This document shows, in pieces, positions 38,087-45,569 of a DNA stretch of 64,000 nt (its first letter is position 1; the number at the start of each line of letters is the position of its first letter). Origin of the DNA: Dongia sedimenti (GTDB lineage Bacteria > Pseudomonadota > Alphaproteobacteria > Dongiales > Dongiaceae); the NCBI GenBank assembly GCA_030715195.1, contig JAUYVI010000005.1, positions 124,001 through 188,000 of the forward strand, read 5' to 3'. A program made the translations under genes and the position numbers. Under the pieces are notes generated by a model that saw only the letters and a list, made by a program, of their open reading frames with translations, was not told the DNA's origin and did no database searches.

Positions 38087-38539
38087 TCAGACCGCCAGGT
38101 GTTCCGCCACGTGGGCGGCGATGTCGGCCGGTGCGTTCTTGGTCAGGTCCTTGTCGAGCTCGGCGATCACGCGTTCCGTGGCATGGCTCGACAGCGCCTT
38201 CCTGAGGATGCCGAGCGTGCGCGGCGGCGCCGCCAGGATCAGCCGGTCGAACTTCTTTTCCAGGGCGGCATGGTTGATCTCGCCGGCGAGGTGTTCGGTG
38301 AAGCGCGCTTCTTCCTGCTCGTGCGGATCGGTGCGCGGCGTCATGGAAGAGGCGCCGTGCGCGCCGGCGAAACCCTGCGACCGGCCCGCATGGTCGCTGA
38401 TCATCTCATGGCTGCGCGCGCCGTCGCGATGGCCGCCGATTCCGTCGATGACCTGCAGGCCCTTGTTCGGTCCGTCATTGTGATAGACCGTCGCCCGCTG
38501 TCCGTCGGCGACCACGATCCAGGTGATTTTTCCGCGCAT
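38087..38539 (-). CDS. Host attachment family protein
   Basis: 150 residues, matching the 'protein required for attachment to host cells' family described in Agrobacterium. ITWIVVADGQRATVYHNDG opens the domain, and DRLILAAPPRTLGILRKALSSHA is the most conserved segment. The middle (about 40-75) is polar and gly/his-rich. The likely fold is a release-factor-like (eRF1/Pelota-type) nuclease-unlike fold, by family knowledge only. The ATG at 38539 is preceded by ggaggaaaat, a strong ribosome binding site; an ATG 12 bases upstream is less likely. Confidence 0.85.
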   Translation of the reverse strand: MRGKITWIVVADGQRATVYHNDGPNKGLQVIDGIGGHRDGARSHEMISDHAGRSQGFAGAHGASSMTPRTDPHEQEEARFTEHLAGEINHAALEKKFDRLILAAPPRTLGILRKALSSHATERVIAELDKDLTKNAPADIAAHVAEHLAV

Positions 38540-38655
38540 ATTTTCCTCCATGTGCTTTCAATCAACTAAGCACGGGCGGCAAGGGTTGCTATTGATTTAG
38601 CGCAAACGCGCGGCGCGGCGGCGCGCCTGGGAATCCGGTCGCACACGCCGAGGCG

Positions 38656-38671
38656 TGACAGGAGAATGTCA
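38656..38671. promoter_or_regulatory. Operator-like palindrome TGACA-N6-TGTCA upstream of the WYL regulator gene
   Basis: TGACA (38656-38660), six bases, TGTCA (38667-38671), then ggagg. The site is 45 bp upstream of the WYL regulator start. An identical inverted repeat with the same spacing lies upstream of the DUF1127 gene, on the other side of the regulator gene. Confidence 0.6.
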
Positions 38672-38715
38672 GGAGGCTAGGTTACGCGCTGCGAGACTCA
38701 GGGAAGGGGAGCTCC

Positions 38716-39402
38716 ATGCGCCGCGCCCAGCGCCTGTTCGACATCATCCAGCATCTCCGCCGCAAGCGCCTGGTCCGCGCCAGCGAGCTCGCCGAGAAGC
38801 TGGAAGTTTCGGAACGCACCATCTATCGCGACATCGCCGAGCTGATGGCGAGCGGCGTGCCGGTCGAAGGCGCGCCCGGTCTCGGTTATGCCTTGCGCGG
38901 CGGCTATGACCTGCCGCCACTGATGTTCGACTCGCAGGAGATCGAGGCGCTGGTGCTCGGTGCCCGCATCGTCGAGTCCTGGAGCGACCGCGCGCTGGCC
39001 GAATCGGCGGGCCAAGCGCTCGCGAAGATCGAGACGGTGCTGCCCGAGCATCTGCGGCGCAGTCTTGCCGAAACCGCGCTCATCGCGCCCAGCCGGCACT
39101 TCGCGGAAAAGCTCAATGTCGATTCGATCGAGTTGCGCCGGGCGCTCCGCCAGCGGCTGAAAGTGCGCTTCCGCTACAAGGACGGCCGCGAGACCGAGAC
39201 CGAGCGGCAGGTCTGGCCGCTCGGTCTCGCCTTCTACGGTCCGGTCTGGATTCTCGCCGCCTGGTGCGAGCTCCGGCAGGACTTCCGCGCCTTCCGCCTC
39301 GACCGCATGGACGGCCTGGTGCTCTCCGACGAGAAGTTCAAGCCGGAACGCGGCAAGACGCTCAACGACTATCTGGCGCGGCAGCTCGGCAACGCGCCCT
39401 AG
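38716..39402 (+). CDS. WYL-domain (YafY-type) transcriptional regulator
   Basis: 228 residues. The N-terminal helix-turn-helix (about 1-60) is RAQRLFDIIQHLRRKRLVRASELAEKLEVSERTIYRDIAELMASGVPVEG, the HTH_11 type. The WYL domain (about 140-215) reads KVRFRYKDGRETETERQVWPLGLAFYGPVWILAAWCELRQDFRAFRLDRM. ATG 38716 is preceded by aggggagctcc. A TGACA-N6-TGTCA palindrome lies in its promoter region, which is consistent with autoregulation. The DUF1127 gene is convergent at its end. Confidence 0.92.
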   Translation: MRRAQRLFDIIQHLRRKRLVRASELAEKLEVSERTIYRDIAELMASGVPVEGAPGLGYALRGGYDLPPLMFDSQEIEALVLGARIVESWSDRALAESAGQALAKIETVLPEHLRRSLAETALIAPSRHFAEKLNVDSIELRRALRQRLKVRFRYKDGRETETERQVWPLGLAFYGPVWILAAWCELRQDFRAFRLDRMDGLVLSDEKFKPERGKTLNDYLARQLGNAP

Positions 39403-39636
39403 CTACAGGCGCCACATCGGCTTCGCGATCTCGCTCTGCACATCGACGCGGCTGAGCCCGATGTCGCGCAAGCTGTGATCGGAGAGCGCCGCGAGATCGC
39501 GCCGCTGGCGCGCCCGCCGGAAGCTCTCGGCGACCGCGCGCAAGAACGCCGCCATCACGCCGTCGGTTGTGCTGCGGCGCGTCGTCGGTCGATGGGTTTC
39601 GGTCCAGGTTGGGCTGCGCATGGGACACCTCTCCAT
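39403..39636 (-). CDS. DUF1127 small protein
   Basis: 77 residues. The C-terminal half is the DUF1127 motif: RRDLAALSDHSLRDIGLSRVDVQSEIAKP. In alphaproteobacteria such proteins take part in phosphate and stress responses, partly by RNA binding; the N-terminal half here is variable and polar. The gene is convergent with the WYL regulator, with adjacent stops, and the palindrome TGACA-N6-TGTCA is 31 bp upstream of its start. ATG 39636 and ATG 39621 are both possible starts. Confidence 0.85.
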   Translation of the reverse strand: MERCPMRSPTWTETHRPTTRRSTTDGVMAAFLRAVAESFRRARQRRDLAALSDHSLRDIGLSRVDVQSEIAKPMWRL

Positions 39637-39666
39637 TCTTGGAGAGAGACTCTACGCGCCCTCTCC

Positions 39667-39682
39667 TGACAGCATAGTGTCA
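39667..39682. promoter_or_regulatory. Operator-like palindrome TGACA-N6-TGTCA upstream of the DUF1127 gene
   Basis: The full inverted repeat is ctcctgaca (39663-39671), six bases, tgtcaggag (39678-39686). The core matches the site upstream of the WYL regulator gene, which suggests that regulator binds both. Confidence 0.6.
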
Positions 39683-39741
39683 GGAGCGAACCGGCATGGA
39701 TTCTGTCGCGAATTCGTCACGATGGCGGCCGCGGCCGCGCG

Positions 39742-41484
39742 TCACTGCTCCGGGAATCCGGCGATGCGCATGCCGTCGAGGAAATCCTCGAGATCGGCCT
39801 TCTCGTAATAGGGCTCGCGGGTCGCCCAGCCTTTGACGTTGATGCCCGGCCGCGCCATCAGCACCCGCCGCGCCAGGGCCTTCGCCTCGCTCACCCGGTC
39901 GAGCTTGGCGAGGCAGATCGCGACATAGATGTCGTCGAAGGGCAGCGGCGGCGTCACCTTCTGGAAGGCCTCGAGCGCCTCGGCGGGGCGGCGCGCGGTG
40001 ATCTGCGCGAGGCCCATCTCATGCCAGATCCAGGCATTGCGCATCGGGTTCAAGCGCAGCGCCTGCCGCAGATAGTCGATCGCCTCCTCGGTCTCGCCGA
40101 GATACTTCTTGAAGGCGCCCATCTCGGAATAGAGCTGGGCGTCGTTGGGGTTGAGCTCCATCGCGCGGTTGTAATGCTCCTCCGCCTCGTCGAAGCGATG
40201 GCGGTAGAGCGCCACGTACCCGGCGACGAACTGGCACCAGCCATCGGTCGGATCGAGCAGCAGCGCGCGCTTGGCCTCGCGCTCGGCGGCATCCAGTCCC
40301 GAAGGATCCTGGTTGCGGAACCAGGTCAGCATCCAGGAATAGGCCAGCATCGCCTGGGCCTGGGCGTAGCCCGGCTGCAGGAAGATCGCCTGCTGCACCA
40401 GGCTGCGGATGGCGGTGTGCTGCTCGCCGCCATGCTCATAGAGCAGGTCCCAGGCTTTGAGCACATAGTCATAGGCGACGAAATTCTCCGCCCGCTTGCG
40501 ACGGCTGCCTTCCAGCCAATGTGCCTCGATCCGGCCGGGCAGCGCCGAGACGATCTCGCGGGTGATCTCGTCCTGGGTCCGGAACAGGTCGGCCTTGTCG
40601 AACTCGCGGCGGCTGGTCCACAGCATGCCGCCGGATTCCGCGTCCGAAAGCTGGAGATTGAGCCGGAGCTTGGCGCCGTTCTGCCAGAGACTCCCGGTCA
40701 GCACGTAGCGCACGCCGAGCTTGCGCCCGACCTCGGTGAGATCCGCATCGGCGCTGCGATAGGCGAAGCTGGCATTGCGCGCGATCACGAACAGCGCGCG
40801 GAAGCGCGCCAGATCGACGATGATGCTCTCGGCCAGGCCCTCGGCGAAATACTGCTGCTCGGGCTCGCCGGTCCGGTTGTCGAAGGGCAGGATGGCGATC
40901 GAGGGCCGCTGCGGCAAGGTGAGGGTGGTCGGCTCCAGGGAGCGGCTGGGACGGCCGCTCGCCAGCCGGAACACCTCGATCGGATGGGCGATGTTCTTCA
41001 GCCGGCGCTCGCCGAGGCTCTCGAACACCAGGTCCTTGCGGTCGGCGATGGTCTCCAGCACCTTGCGCGAGATCGCCAGGCCGCCCGGCTCGGCGATGCC
41101 TTCGAGCCGTGCCGCGATATTGACCGTGTCGCCGAAGATGCGGTCTTCCTCGCCGATGATCTCGCCGTAATTGACGCCGATGCGGAATTCGATCCGCCGT
41201 TCGGGATCGATGCCGATGTTGCGTTCGGCCAGGCGCCGCTGGATTGTCACCGCACAATCGACCGCGGAGGGGGCGCCGGCGAACTCGGCCAGGATGGCGT
41301 CGCCCGCCACCTGCACCAGGCGGCCGCCGCCGTCGCGGATGGCGGGGAGGGCGATGGCGCCGAGCGTGGCGCGCAGGGCGGAGATGGTGCCGATCTCGTC
41401 GGCACCCATCAGCCGGCTGTAGCCGACCACATCGGAATAGAAGATCGCCGCCGTACGACGGTCCAATGTAATCGCGGTATTCAT
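39742..41484 (-). CDS. Class III adenylate/guanylate cyclase-like protein with TolB-like and TPR domains
   Basis: 580 residues. The N-terminal class III cyclase domain (about 8-165) has AAIFYSDVVGYSRLMGADE with the two metal aspartates and RIGVNYGEIIGEEDRIFGDTVNIAARLE. A FlgO/TolB-type domain follows (about 195-330, SIAILPFDNRTGEPEQQYFAEGLAESIIVDL). The C-terminal part (about 345-575) is a TPR array, for example AEEHYNRAMELNPNDAQLYSEMGAFKKYLGETEEAIDYLRQALRLNP. This three-part arrangement is common in rhizobia and related groups, and the cyclase makes cyclic nucleotide under control of an unknown signal. The start ATG 41484 has cggag upstream. It ends 60 bp from the DUF1127 promoter region. 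Confidence 0.88.
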   Translation of the reverse strand: MNTAITLDRRTAAIFYSDVVGYSRLMGADEIGTISALRATLGAIALPAIRDGGGRLVQVAGDAILAEFAGAPSAVDCAVTIQRRLAERNIGIDPERRIEFRIGVNYGEIIGEEDRIFGDTVNIAARLEGIAEPGGLAISRKVLETIADRKDLVFESLGERRLKNIAHPIEVFRLASGRPSRSLEPTTLTLPQRPSIAILPFDNRTGEPEQQYFAEGLAESIIVDLARFRALFVIARNASFAYRSADADLTEVGRKLGVRYVLTGSLWQNGAKLRLNLQLSDAESGGMLWTSRREFDKADLFRTQDEITREIVSALPGRIEAHWLEGSRRKRAENFVAYDYVLKAWDLLYEHGGEQHTAIRSLVQQAIFLQPGYAQAQAMLAYSWMLTWFRNQDPSGLDAAEREAKRALLLDPTDGWCQFVAGYVALYRHRFDEAEEHYNRAMELNPNDAQLYSEMGAFKKYLGETEEAIDYLRQALRLNPMRNAWIWHEMGLAQITARRPAEALEAFQKVTPPLPFDDIYVAICLAKLDRVSEAKALARRVLMARPGINVKGWATREPYYEKADLEDFLDGMRIAGFPEQ

Positions 41485-41627
41485 GCGACTCCGGTCCGAC
41501 TCCCCAACAGCGTTCACGACCCAGCCCACGCGCCTTGTCAGTAACCTCTCGCCGCCGCCCGGTAAAGCGCCCAATCGAGCGCTGCGTGTGAGCTATGACC
41601 GGCGGCGCGCCTCACGCATGCGGATCC

Positions 41628-42281
41628 TCATGCGGATCGCTTGGCGAGCGTGCCCGACAGCGCCTTCGCGGTGCCGAGAATGTGATCTTCGAGCAGCGCG
41701 AGCGCCGCCTCGACATTGCGTTCGCGCGACAATGCGACCAGGTCCTGGTGATCCCGGTAGGCCCGGTCCCAATCCCGTGTGATGGCGATCTGCAAGCGTA
41801 GATACCGGTCGAGATTGTCATGGATCCGCTTCAGGAAGCGGAGCGACACCGGCCGACCAGCCGGGCGATAGAGCGCCTCGTGGAACTGCCAGTTCAATTC
41901 GCCCCACCGCGCAAGACTGTCCGGCGCCCGCGATTCGTCGATGATCGCGTCGAGATGGGCGAAATCCGCCTCGCGCATGCGGGGAATGGCGTCGCGCAAC
42001 AGCCAGGTCTCGAGCTGGAGCCGGAGCGCGAACAGCTCCTCGGCCTCCGCGGCGGAGAGAGTCGCGACCACGGCGCCCTTATGCGGCGCGATGGTGACGA
42101 AGCCTTCGGCCTCGAGCTGTTTCAGGGCCTCGCGCAGGGGAATCCGGCTGACGCCCATGTCCTGCGCGATCTGCTCCTGGCGGATCGGCTGGCCGGCGCG
42201 GAGCTCGCCCGTGAGGATTCGCTGCCGCAGCATTTCTGCGGCCTCGGCGGCGATGGTGCGGCGCTCGATCGGGCGATTCAT
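41628..42281 (-). CDS. GntR-family (FCD) transcriptional regulator
   Basis: 217 residues. The N-terminal winged helix (about 8-70) is TIAAEAAEMLRQRILTGELRAGQPIRQEQIAQDMGVSRIPLREALKQLEAEGFV. The C-terminal FCD domain (about 80-205) has the all-helical ligand-binding pattern LFALRLQLETWLLRDAIPRM with histidine in NWQFHEALYRPAGRP. It is divergent from the DapA-family aldolase gene and an operator with the sequence preferred by such proteins overlaps that gene's promoter, so the aldolase is the likely target. Confidence 0.93.
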   Translation of the reverse strand: MNRPIERRTIAAEAAEMLRQRILTGELRAGQPIRQEQIAQDMGVSRIPLREALKQLEAEGFVTIAPHKGAVVATLSAAEAEELFALRLQLETWLLRDAIPRMREADFAHLDAIIDESRAPDSLARWGELNWQFHEALYRPAGRPVSLRFLKRIHDNLDRYLRLQIAITRDWDRAYRDHQDLVALSRERNVEAALALLEDHILGTAKALSGTLAKRSA

Positions 42282-42324
42282 GCGGGGAACGATACCACGC
42301 CGGGCGTGACTCCGGCGATCAGGG

Positions 42325-42354
42325 TTGACGAGCCATCAGTATATTTTATACAAT
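42325..42354 (+). promoter_or_regulatory. Promoter with overlapping GntR operator for the DapA-family gene
   Basis: TTGACG (42325-42330), 18 bases, TACAAT (42349-42354) form a sigma-70 promoter. The palindrome attttatacaat (42343-42354) covers the -10 box and differs by one base from ATTGTATACAAT, the typical operator of FCD-type GntR regulators. Repression by steric hindrance is expected. Confidence 0.65.
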
Positions 42355-42390
42355 ATGCAATATCGGGCAACCGCCAGGAGAGTTCTGCAA

Positions 42391-43308
42391 ATGGGCCGCA
42401 AGCCGTTCTGGACCGGGATCTTCCCGGCCGTCACCACCCAGTTTTCCAAGGAAGGCGCCCTCGACCTGGCGGCGACCCAGAAGGAAGTGGACGCGCTGCT
42501 GAAGGCCGGCGTGCACGGGCTGATCATGCTCGGGACCTGCGGCGAGAACTGCTCGCTGCTGCCCGAGGAGAAGCGTCAGGTCCTGGCCGCCACCAAGGAA
42601 GTGGTGAAAGGCCGGGTCCCGATCGTCTCCGGCGTCTCGGAATACACCACGGCACTCGGCTGCCAGTATGCCAAGGACGCCGAGAAGATCGGCATCGACG
42701 GACTGATGGTCCTGCCCGGCATGGTCTACAAGGCCGATGCCCGCGAGGCGGTCGCACATTTCCGCACCGTCGCCCGTTCGACCGGCCTGCCGATCATGAT
42801 CTACAACAACCCGCTGGTTTACGGTGTCGATGTGAAGCCGGAAGGTTTCGTCGATCTCGCCGCAGAGCAGAACATCGTCGCGATCAAGGAATCCTCCGAC
42901 GACCCGCGGCGCATCACCGATCTCCACAACACCGTGGGCGAGCGCTACACCCTGTTCTGCGGCGTCGATGACCTGCTCTTGGAAAGCGTCGCGCTCGGCA
43001 TCGACGGCTGGGTCTCGGGCCTGACCGACGTGTTCCCGGAAGAATCCATCGCGCTCTGGAATACGGCGCTGGCCGGCCGGTTCGACGAAGCCCGCGCGAT
43101 CTACCGCTGGTTCACCCCGACCCTGCATCTCGACACGCATATGAAGCTGGTCCAGTACATCAAGCTCGGCCAGCAGGTCGTGGGCTTGGGCACCGAATGG
43201 GTGAGAGCGCCCCGACTGCCGCTCGAAGGCGAAGAGCGCCAGCGAATCCTCGGCCTCTACGAAACCGCCGTCGCCAACCGGCCGCAGCTGAAGCAGGCGG
43301 CCGCCTAG
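42391..43308 (+). CDS. Dihydrodipicolinate synthase (DapA)-family aldolase
   Basis: 305 residues. Class I aldolase/lyase of the DapA/N-acetylneuraminate lyase family. The Schiff-base lysine is in IVAIKESSDD (about K166) and the assisting tyrosine in PIMIYNNP (about Y138). The GTCGENCSL segment replaces GTTGE(S) of DapA. Because the gene is paired with a GntR regulator, it is probably catabolic (for example an L-2-keto-3-deoxy sugar acid or hydroxy-substituted dicarboxylate aldolase), not the biosynthetic DapA. ATG 42391 is preceded by ccaggagag; upstream codons are in frame but less likely. It is followed by a palindromic repeat. Confidence 0.85.
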   Translation: MGRKPFWTGIFPAVTTQFSKEGALDLAATQKEVDALLKAGVHGLIMLGTCGENCSLLPEEKRQVLAATKEVVKGRVPIVSGVSEYTTALGCQYAKDAEKIGIDGLMVLPGMVYKADAREAVAHFRTVARSTGLPIMIYNNPLVYGVDVKPEGFVDLAAEQNIVAIKESSDDPRRITDLHNTVGERYTLFCGVDDLLLESVALGIDGWVSGLTDVFPEESIALWNTALAGRFDEARAIYRWFTPTLHLDTHMKLVQYIKLGQQVVGLGTEWVRAPRLPLEGEERQRILGLYETAVANRPQLKQAAA

Positions 43309-43310
43309 AA

Positions 43311-43388
43311 TCGTCATCGCCGGGCTTGACCCGGCGATCTCTATCCGCGCTTCGCACGAGATGGCCGGATCATGTCCGGCCATGACGC
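43311..43388. repeat. Intergenic palindromic repeat (REP/RIME-like)
   Basis: Two hairpins, gccgggcttgacccggc (43318-43335) and ggccggatcatgtccggcc (43363-43381), are bounded by cgtcat and atgacg in opposite orientations, 78 bp in total. The two arms are related but not identical. It fills the space between convergent genes and could also act as a two-way terminator. The design resembles the second repeat at 60961-61083. Confidence 0.7.
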
Positions 43389-43391
43389 GTC

Positions 43392-44054
43392 TTATGAAGC
43401 GCCGATCTCCATCTGCGTCAGCAACCCTTGCCGCAGCGCTAGGCGTACCAGCTCGATGTCCGAGCCGACGCCGAGCTTGGTCTTGATGAGATAGTGCAGG
43501 TTGGCCACGGTCTTCGGGCTGATATGGAGCAGCGCCGCGATCTCATCGGCCGTGCGCTCGGCCAGCAGCAGGCGCAGCACCTCGAACTCCCGCGCGGTCA
43601 GGACGTCGGCGGCGACCGTCTCCTCGGCGAGGCGACTCAGCGCCAGTTCGTGGTCGATATCCGGGCTGAGTGCCACCTTTCCGGCGAACACGTCGGCGAC
43701 GGCGCGCACCAGGGCTTCGGGCGGGCTGGTCTTGGTCACATAGCCGCGGGCGCCGGCGCGGATCGCCTGCACCGCGAAAGCCGCGTTCTGGTGCATGGTG
43801 AAGACCAGGATGCGGGCATCCGGATCCCACTGTCGGATGCGCCGGATCGCCTCGATTCCGCCGATGCCGGGCATGGTGAGGTCCATGACCACGAGGTCGG
43901 GCCGCTTCTCCTTGTAGAGCCGATAGGCCTCGGCGCCGTCGCCGGCCTCGGCGATCACCTTGAGGCCGGGCTGCTTCTCGAGCACCGCGCGATAGCCTTC
44001 GCGCACCACCGCATGGTCGTCCACCAGCATGATGGTTCGGCGGCCCTGGGTCAT
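43392..44054 (-). CDS. NarL/FixJ-type response regulator
   Basis: 220 residues. Receiver domain (about 6-120): IMLVDDHAVVREGYRAVLE, the phospho-accepting aspartate D58 in VVMDLTMPG, and KTSPPEAL near the end. LuxR-type helix-turn-helix (about 150-205): LTAREFEVLRLLLAERTADEIAALLHISPKTVANLHYLIKTKLG. The gene overlaps the upstream sensor kinase gene by four bases (ATGA), so the two are co-translated. Confidence 0.94.
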   Translation of the reverse strand: MTQGRRTIMLVDDHAVVREGYRAVLEKQPGLKVIAEAGDGAEAYRLYKEKRPDLVVMDLTMPGIGGIEAIRRIRQWDPDARILVFTMHQNAAFAVQAIRAGARGYVTKTSPPEALVRAVADVFAGKVALSPDIDHELALSRLAEETVAADVLTAREFEVLRLLLAERTADEIAALLHISPKTVANLHYLIKTKLGVGSDIELVRLALRQGLLTQMEIGAS

Positions 44055-45415
44055 GCCGCGCGCACGGGATCGAAGGGGATTGCCACGCGCAACACCGAGC
44101 CGCTGCGCGCTGTCGTTTCGAAGCTCATGCGGCCGCCGAGTGTCGCGACGCGCTCCCGCATGCCGAGCAGGCCCATGCCGGCCCCGCCCGCCGGCACATT
44201 GTCGCCGGCGCCGCCATCGTCATCGACGGTCAGCTGGATCTCGCCGGCGGCATCGACGCTCAGCCGCAAGGTCACCCGCGTCGCCGCCGCATGCTTGGCT
44301 GCATTGGTCAACGCCTCCTGGGCGATGCGATAGAGGCTGGTGCCGAACGCCGGCGGCAGCGCATCGGGGTTGCCTTCGAGGCGGAGCTCGAACCGCGTCC
44401 GGTCGCGGCTGCGGCCATTCCAGCCGGCGATCAACCCTTCGAGGCTGGCGGCGAGCCCCAGCTCCTCGACATCCGGCGGGCGCAAGCGGAACAGGGCGCC
44501 GCGCAGGGATTCCATCATGTCCGCCGTGATCCGGGCAATGCCGCCGCATTCCGGCAGCAAGGCGGGACAGTCGCGCGCCGCCGTTTCCCGCGCCGCCATG
44601 GCCAGGGCGCGGATGGCGGTCAGATTCTGGCCGAACTCGTCATGCAGCTCGCGGGCGAGATGCCGGCGCTCGTCCTCCTGCAGGTCGATCAGCCGCCGGG
44701 TGAGCGCGGTGCGCTCGGCCAAACTGGCCTGCAGGTTCTCGGCCAGATGGTTGAACACGTCGCGGATCGGCGAAAGCTCGGCGAGATCGAAGGCCGGCAG
44801 CCGGGCCGAGAGATCGTTGGCGGCGATGCGTTCGAGGCCCGCATGGATCGCCTGGGTCGGGCGCAGCGCCCGCGCCAAGGCGGCATAGACCAGGACGCAG
44901 AGCAGCAGCAAAGTCAGGATCATGATCGCCAGCAGGTGCGCGACCTCGTGCCAGGCCTGGGCGGTGAGTGCCAGGGGAACGCCCCAGGCGATCGCCGCGC
45001 CCACGGTCCGGCCCTGAAACACCACCGACCGGGCGCTTTCGCGCCCGGGGTCGAACAGAGCGGTGTAGACGAAAGCAAAGAGGGCGGGCGGATCGTCATC
45101 CTGGCTGCCGCTGCAGAAGCTCTGCAGAATGGCACCACCCGCATCGCGATAGCCGAGGCACAGGCCCGGCGCCAGAACGCCGGTCGCGAGGACCTCGAGA
45201 TCGGGAAAGAACGGCGCCGGATCCTTGATCCACGCGCGCTTGCCGTGCTGGAGCGCGAGATCCTTGGCCGCGACCTCGGTCATCCGGTCCAGCCGGCTGC
45301 GCATCGACCGGTCCGCCTCGAACAGGACATAGGCCGCGGCGGCGGCGAAGCAGAAGGCTGCCACGCCGACGATCCGCAGCGTCAACCGCACCTTGAGGTC
45401 GCGCCGCCATGCCAT
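44051..45415 (-). CDS. NarX/UhpB-type sensor histidine kinase
   Basis: 454 residues. TM1 (about 12-32), a periplasmic sensor region (about 33-155), TM2 (about 160-180), HAMP (about 181-235), HisKA_3 with LARELHDEFGQNLTAIRALAM (phospho-accepting H258) and a HATPase domain with EALTNAAKHA and GAGMGLLGMRERVATLGG. It is the cognate kinase of the overlapping NarL-type regulator. The frame is open upstream for 285 codons, but that runs through the divergent DUF2380 gene; ATG 45415 (MAWRRDLKVRLTLRI) is the sensible start. Confidence 0.9.
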   Translation of the reverse strand: MAWRRDLKVRLTLRIVGVAAFCFAAAAAYVLFEADRSMRSRLDRMTEVAAKDLALQHGKRAWIKDPAPFFPDLEVLATGVLAPGLCLGYRDAGGAILQSFCSGSQDDDPPALFAFVYTALFDPGRESARSVVFQGRTVGAAIAWGVPLALTAQAWHEVAHLLAIMILTLLLLCVLVYAALARALRPTQAIHAGLERIAANDLSARLPAFDLAELSPIRDVFNHLAENLQASLAERTALTRRLIDLQEDERRHLARELHDEFGQNLTAIRALAMAARETAARDCPALLPECGGIARITADMMESLRGALFRLRPPDVEELGLAASLEGLIAGWNGRSRDRTRFELRLEGNPDALPPAFGTSLYRIAQEALTNAAKHAAATRVTLRLSVDAAGEIQLTVDDDGGAGDNVPAGGAGMGLLGMRERVATLGGRMSFETTARSGSVLRVAIPFDPVRAA

Positions 45416-45569
45416 TCCGGCATTGAGCCGCAGAACCGGTTGGATGGGAAGCGGCGGCGGCGACGTCGGGAAATTTGCCCGGCTTCTCCCGGGCGGCATT
45501 CGGCTTCGGTGCGGCGCCGCGGCCAGTATGGTCAGGACCGGGTCATGTGGACGACAGGAGCCCTTTGCG

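Noticed and set aside
42391..43308. Biosynthetic dapA
   Set aside because: It has its own GntR regulator and lies away from other lysine genes; a catabolic aldolase is more likely.
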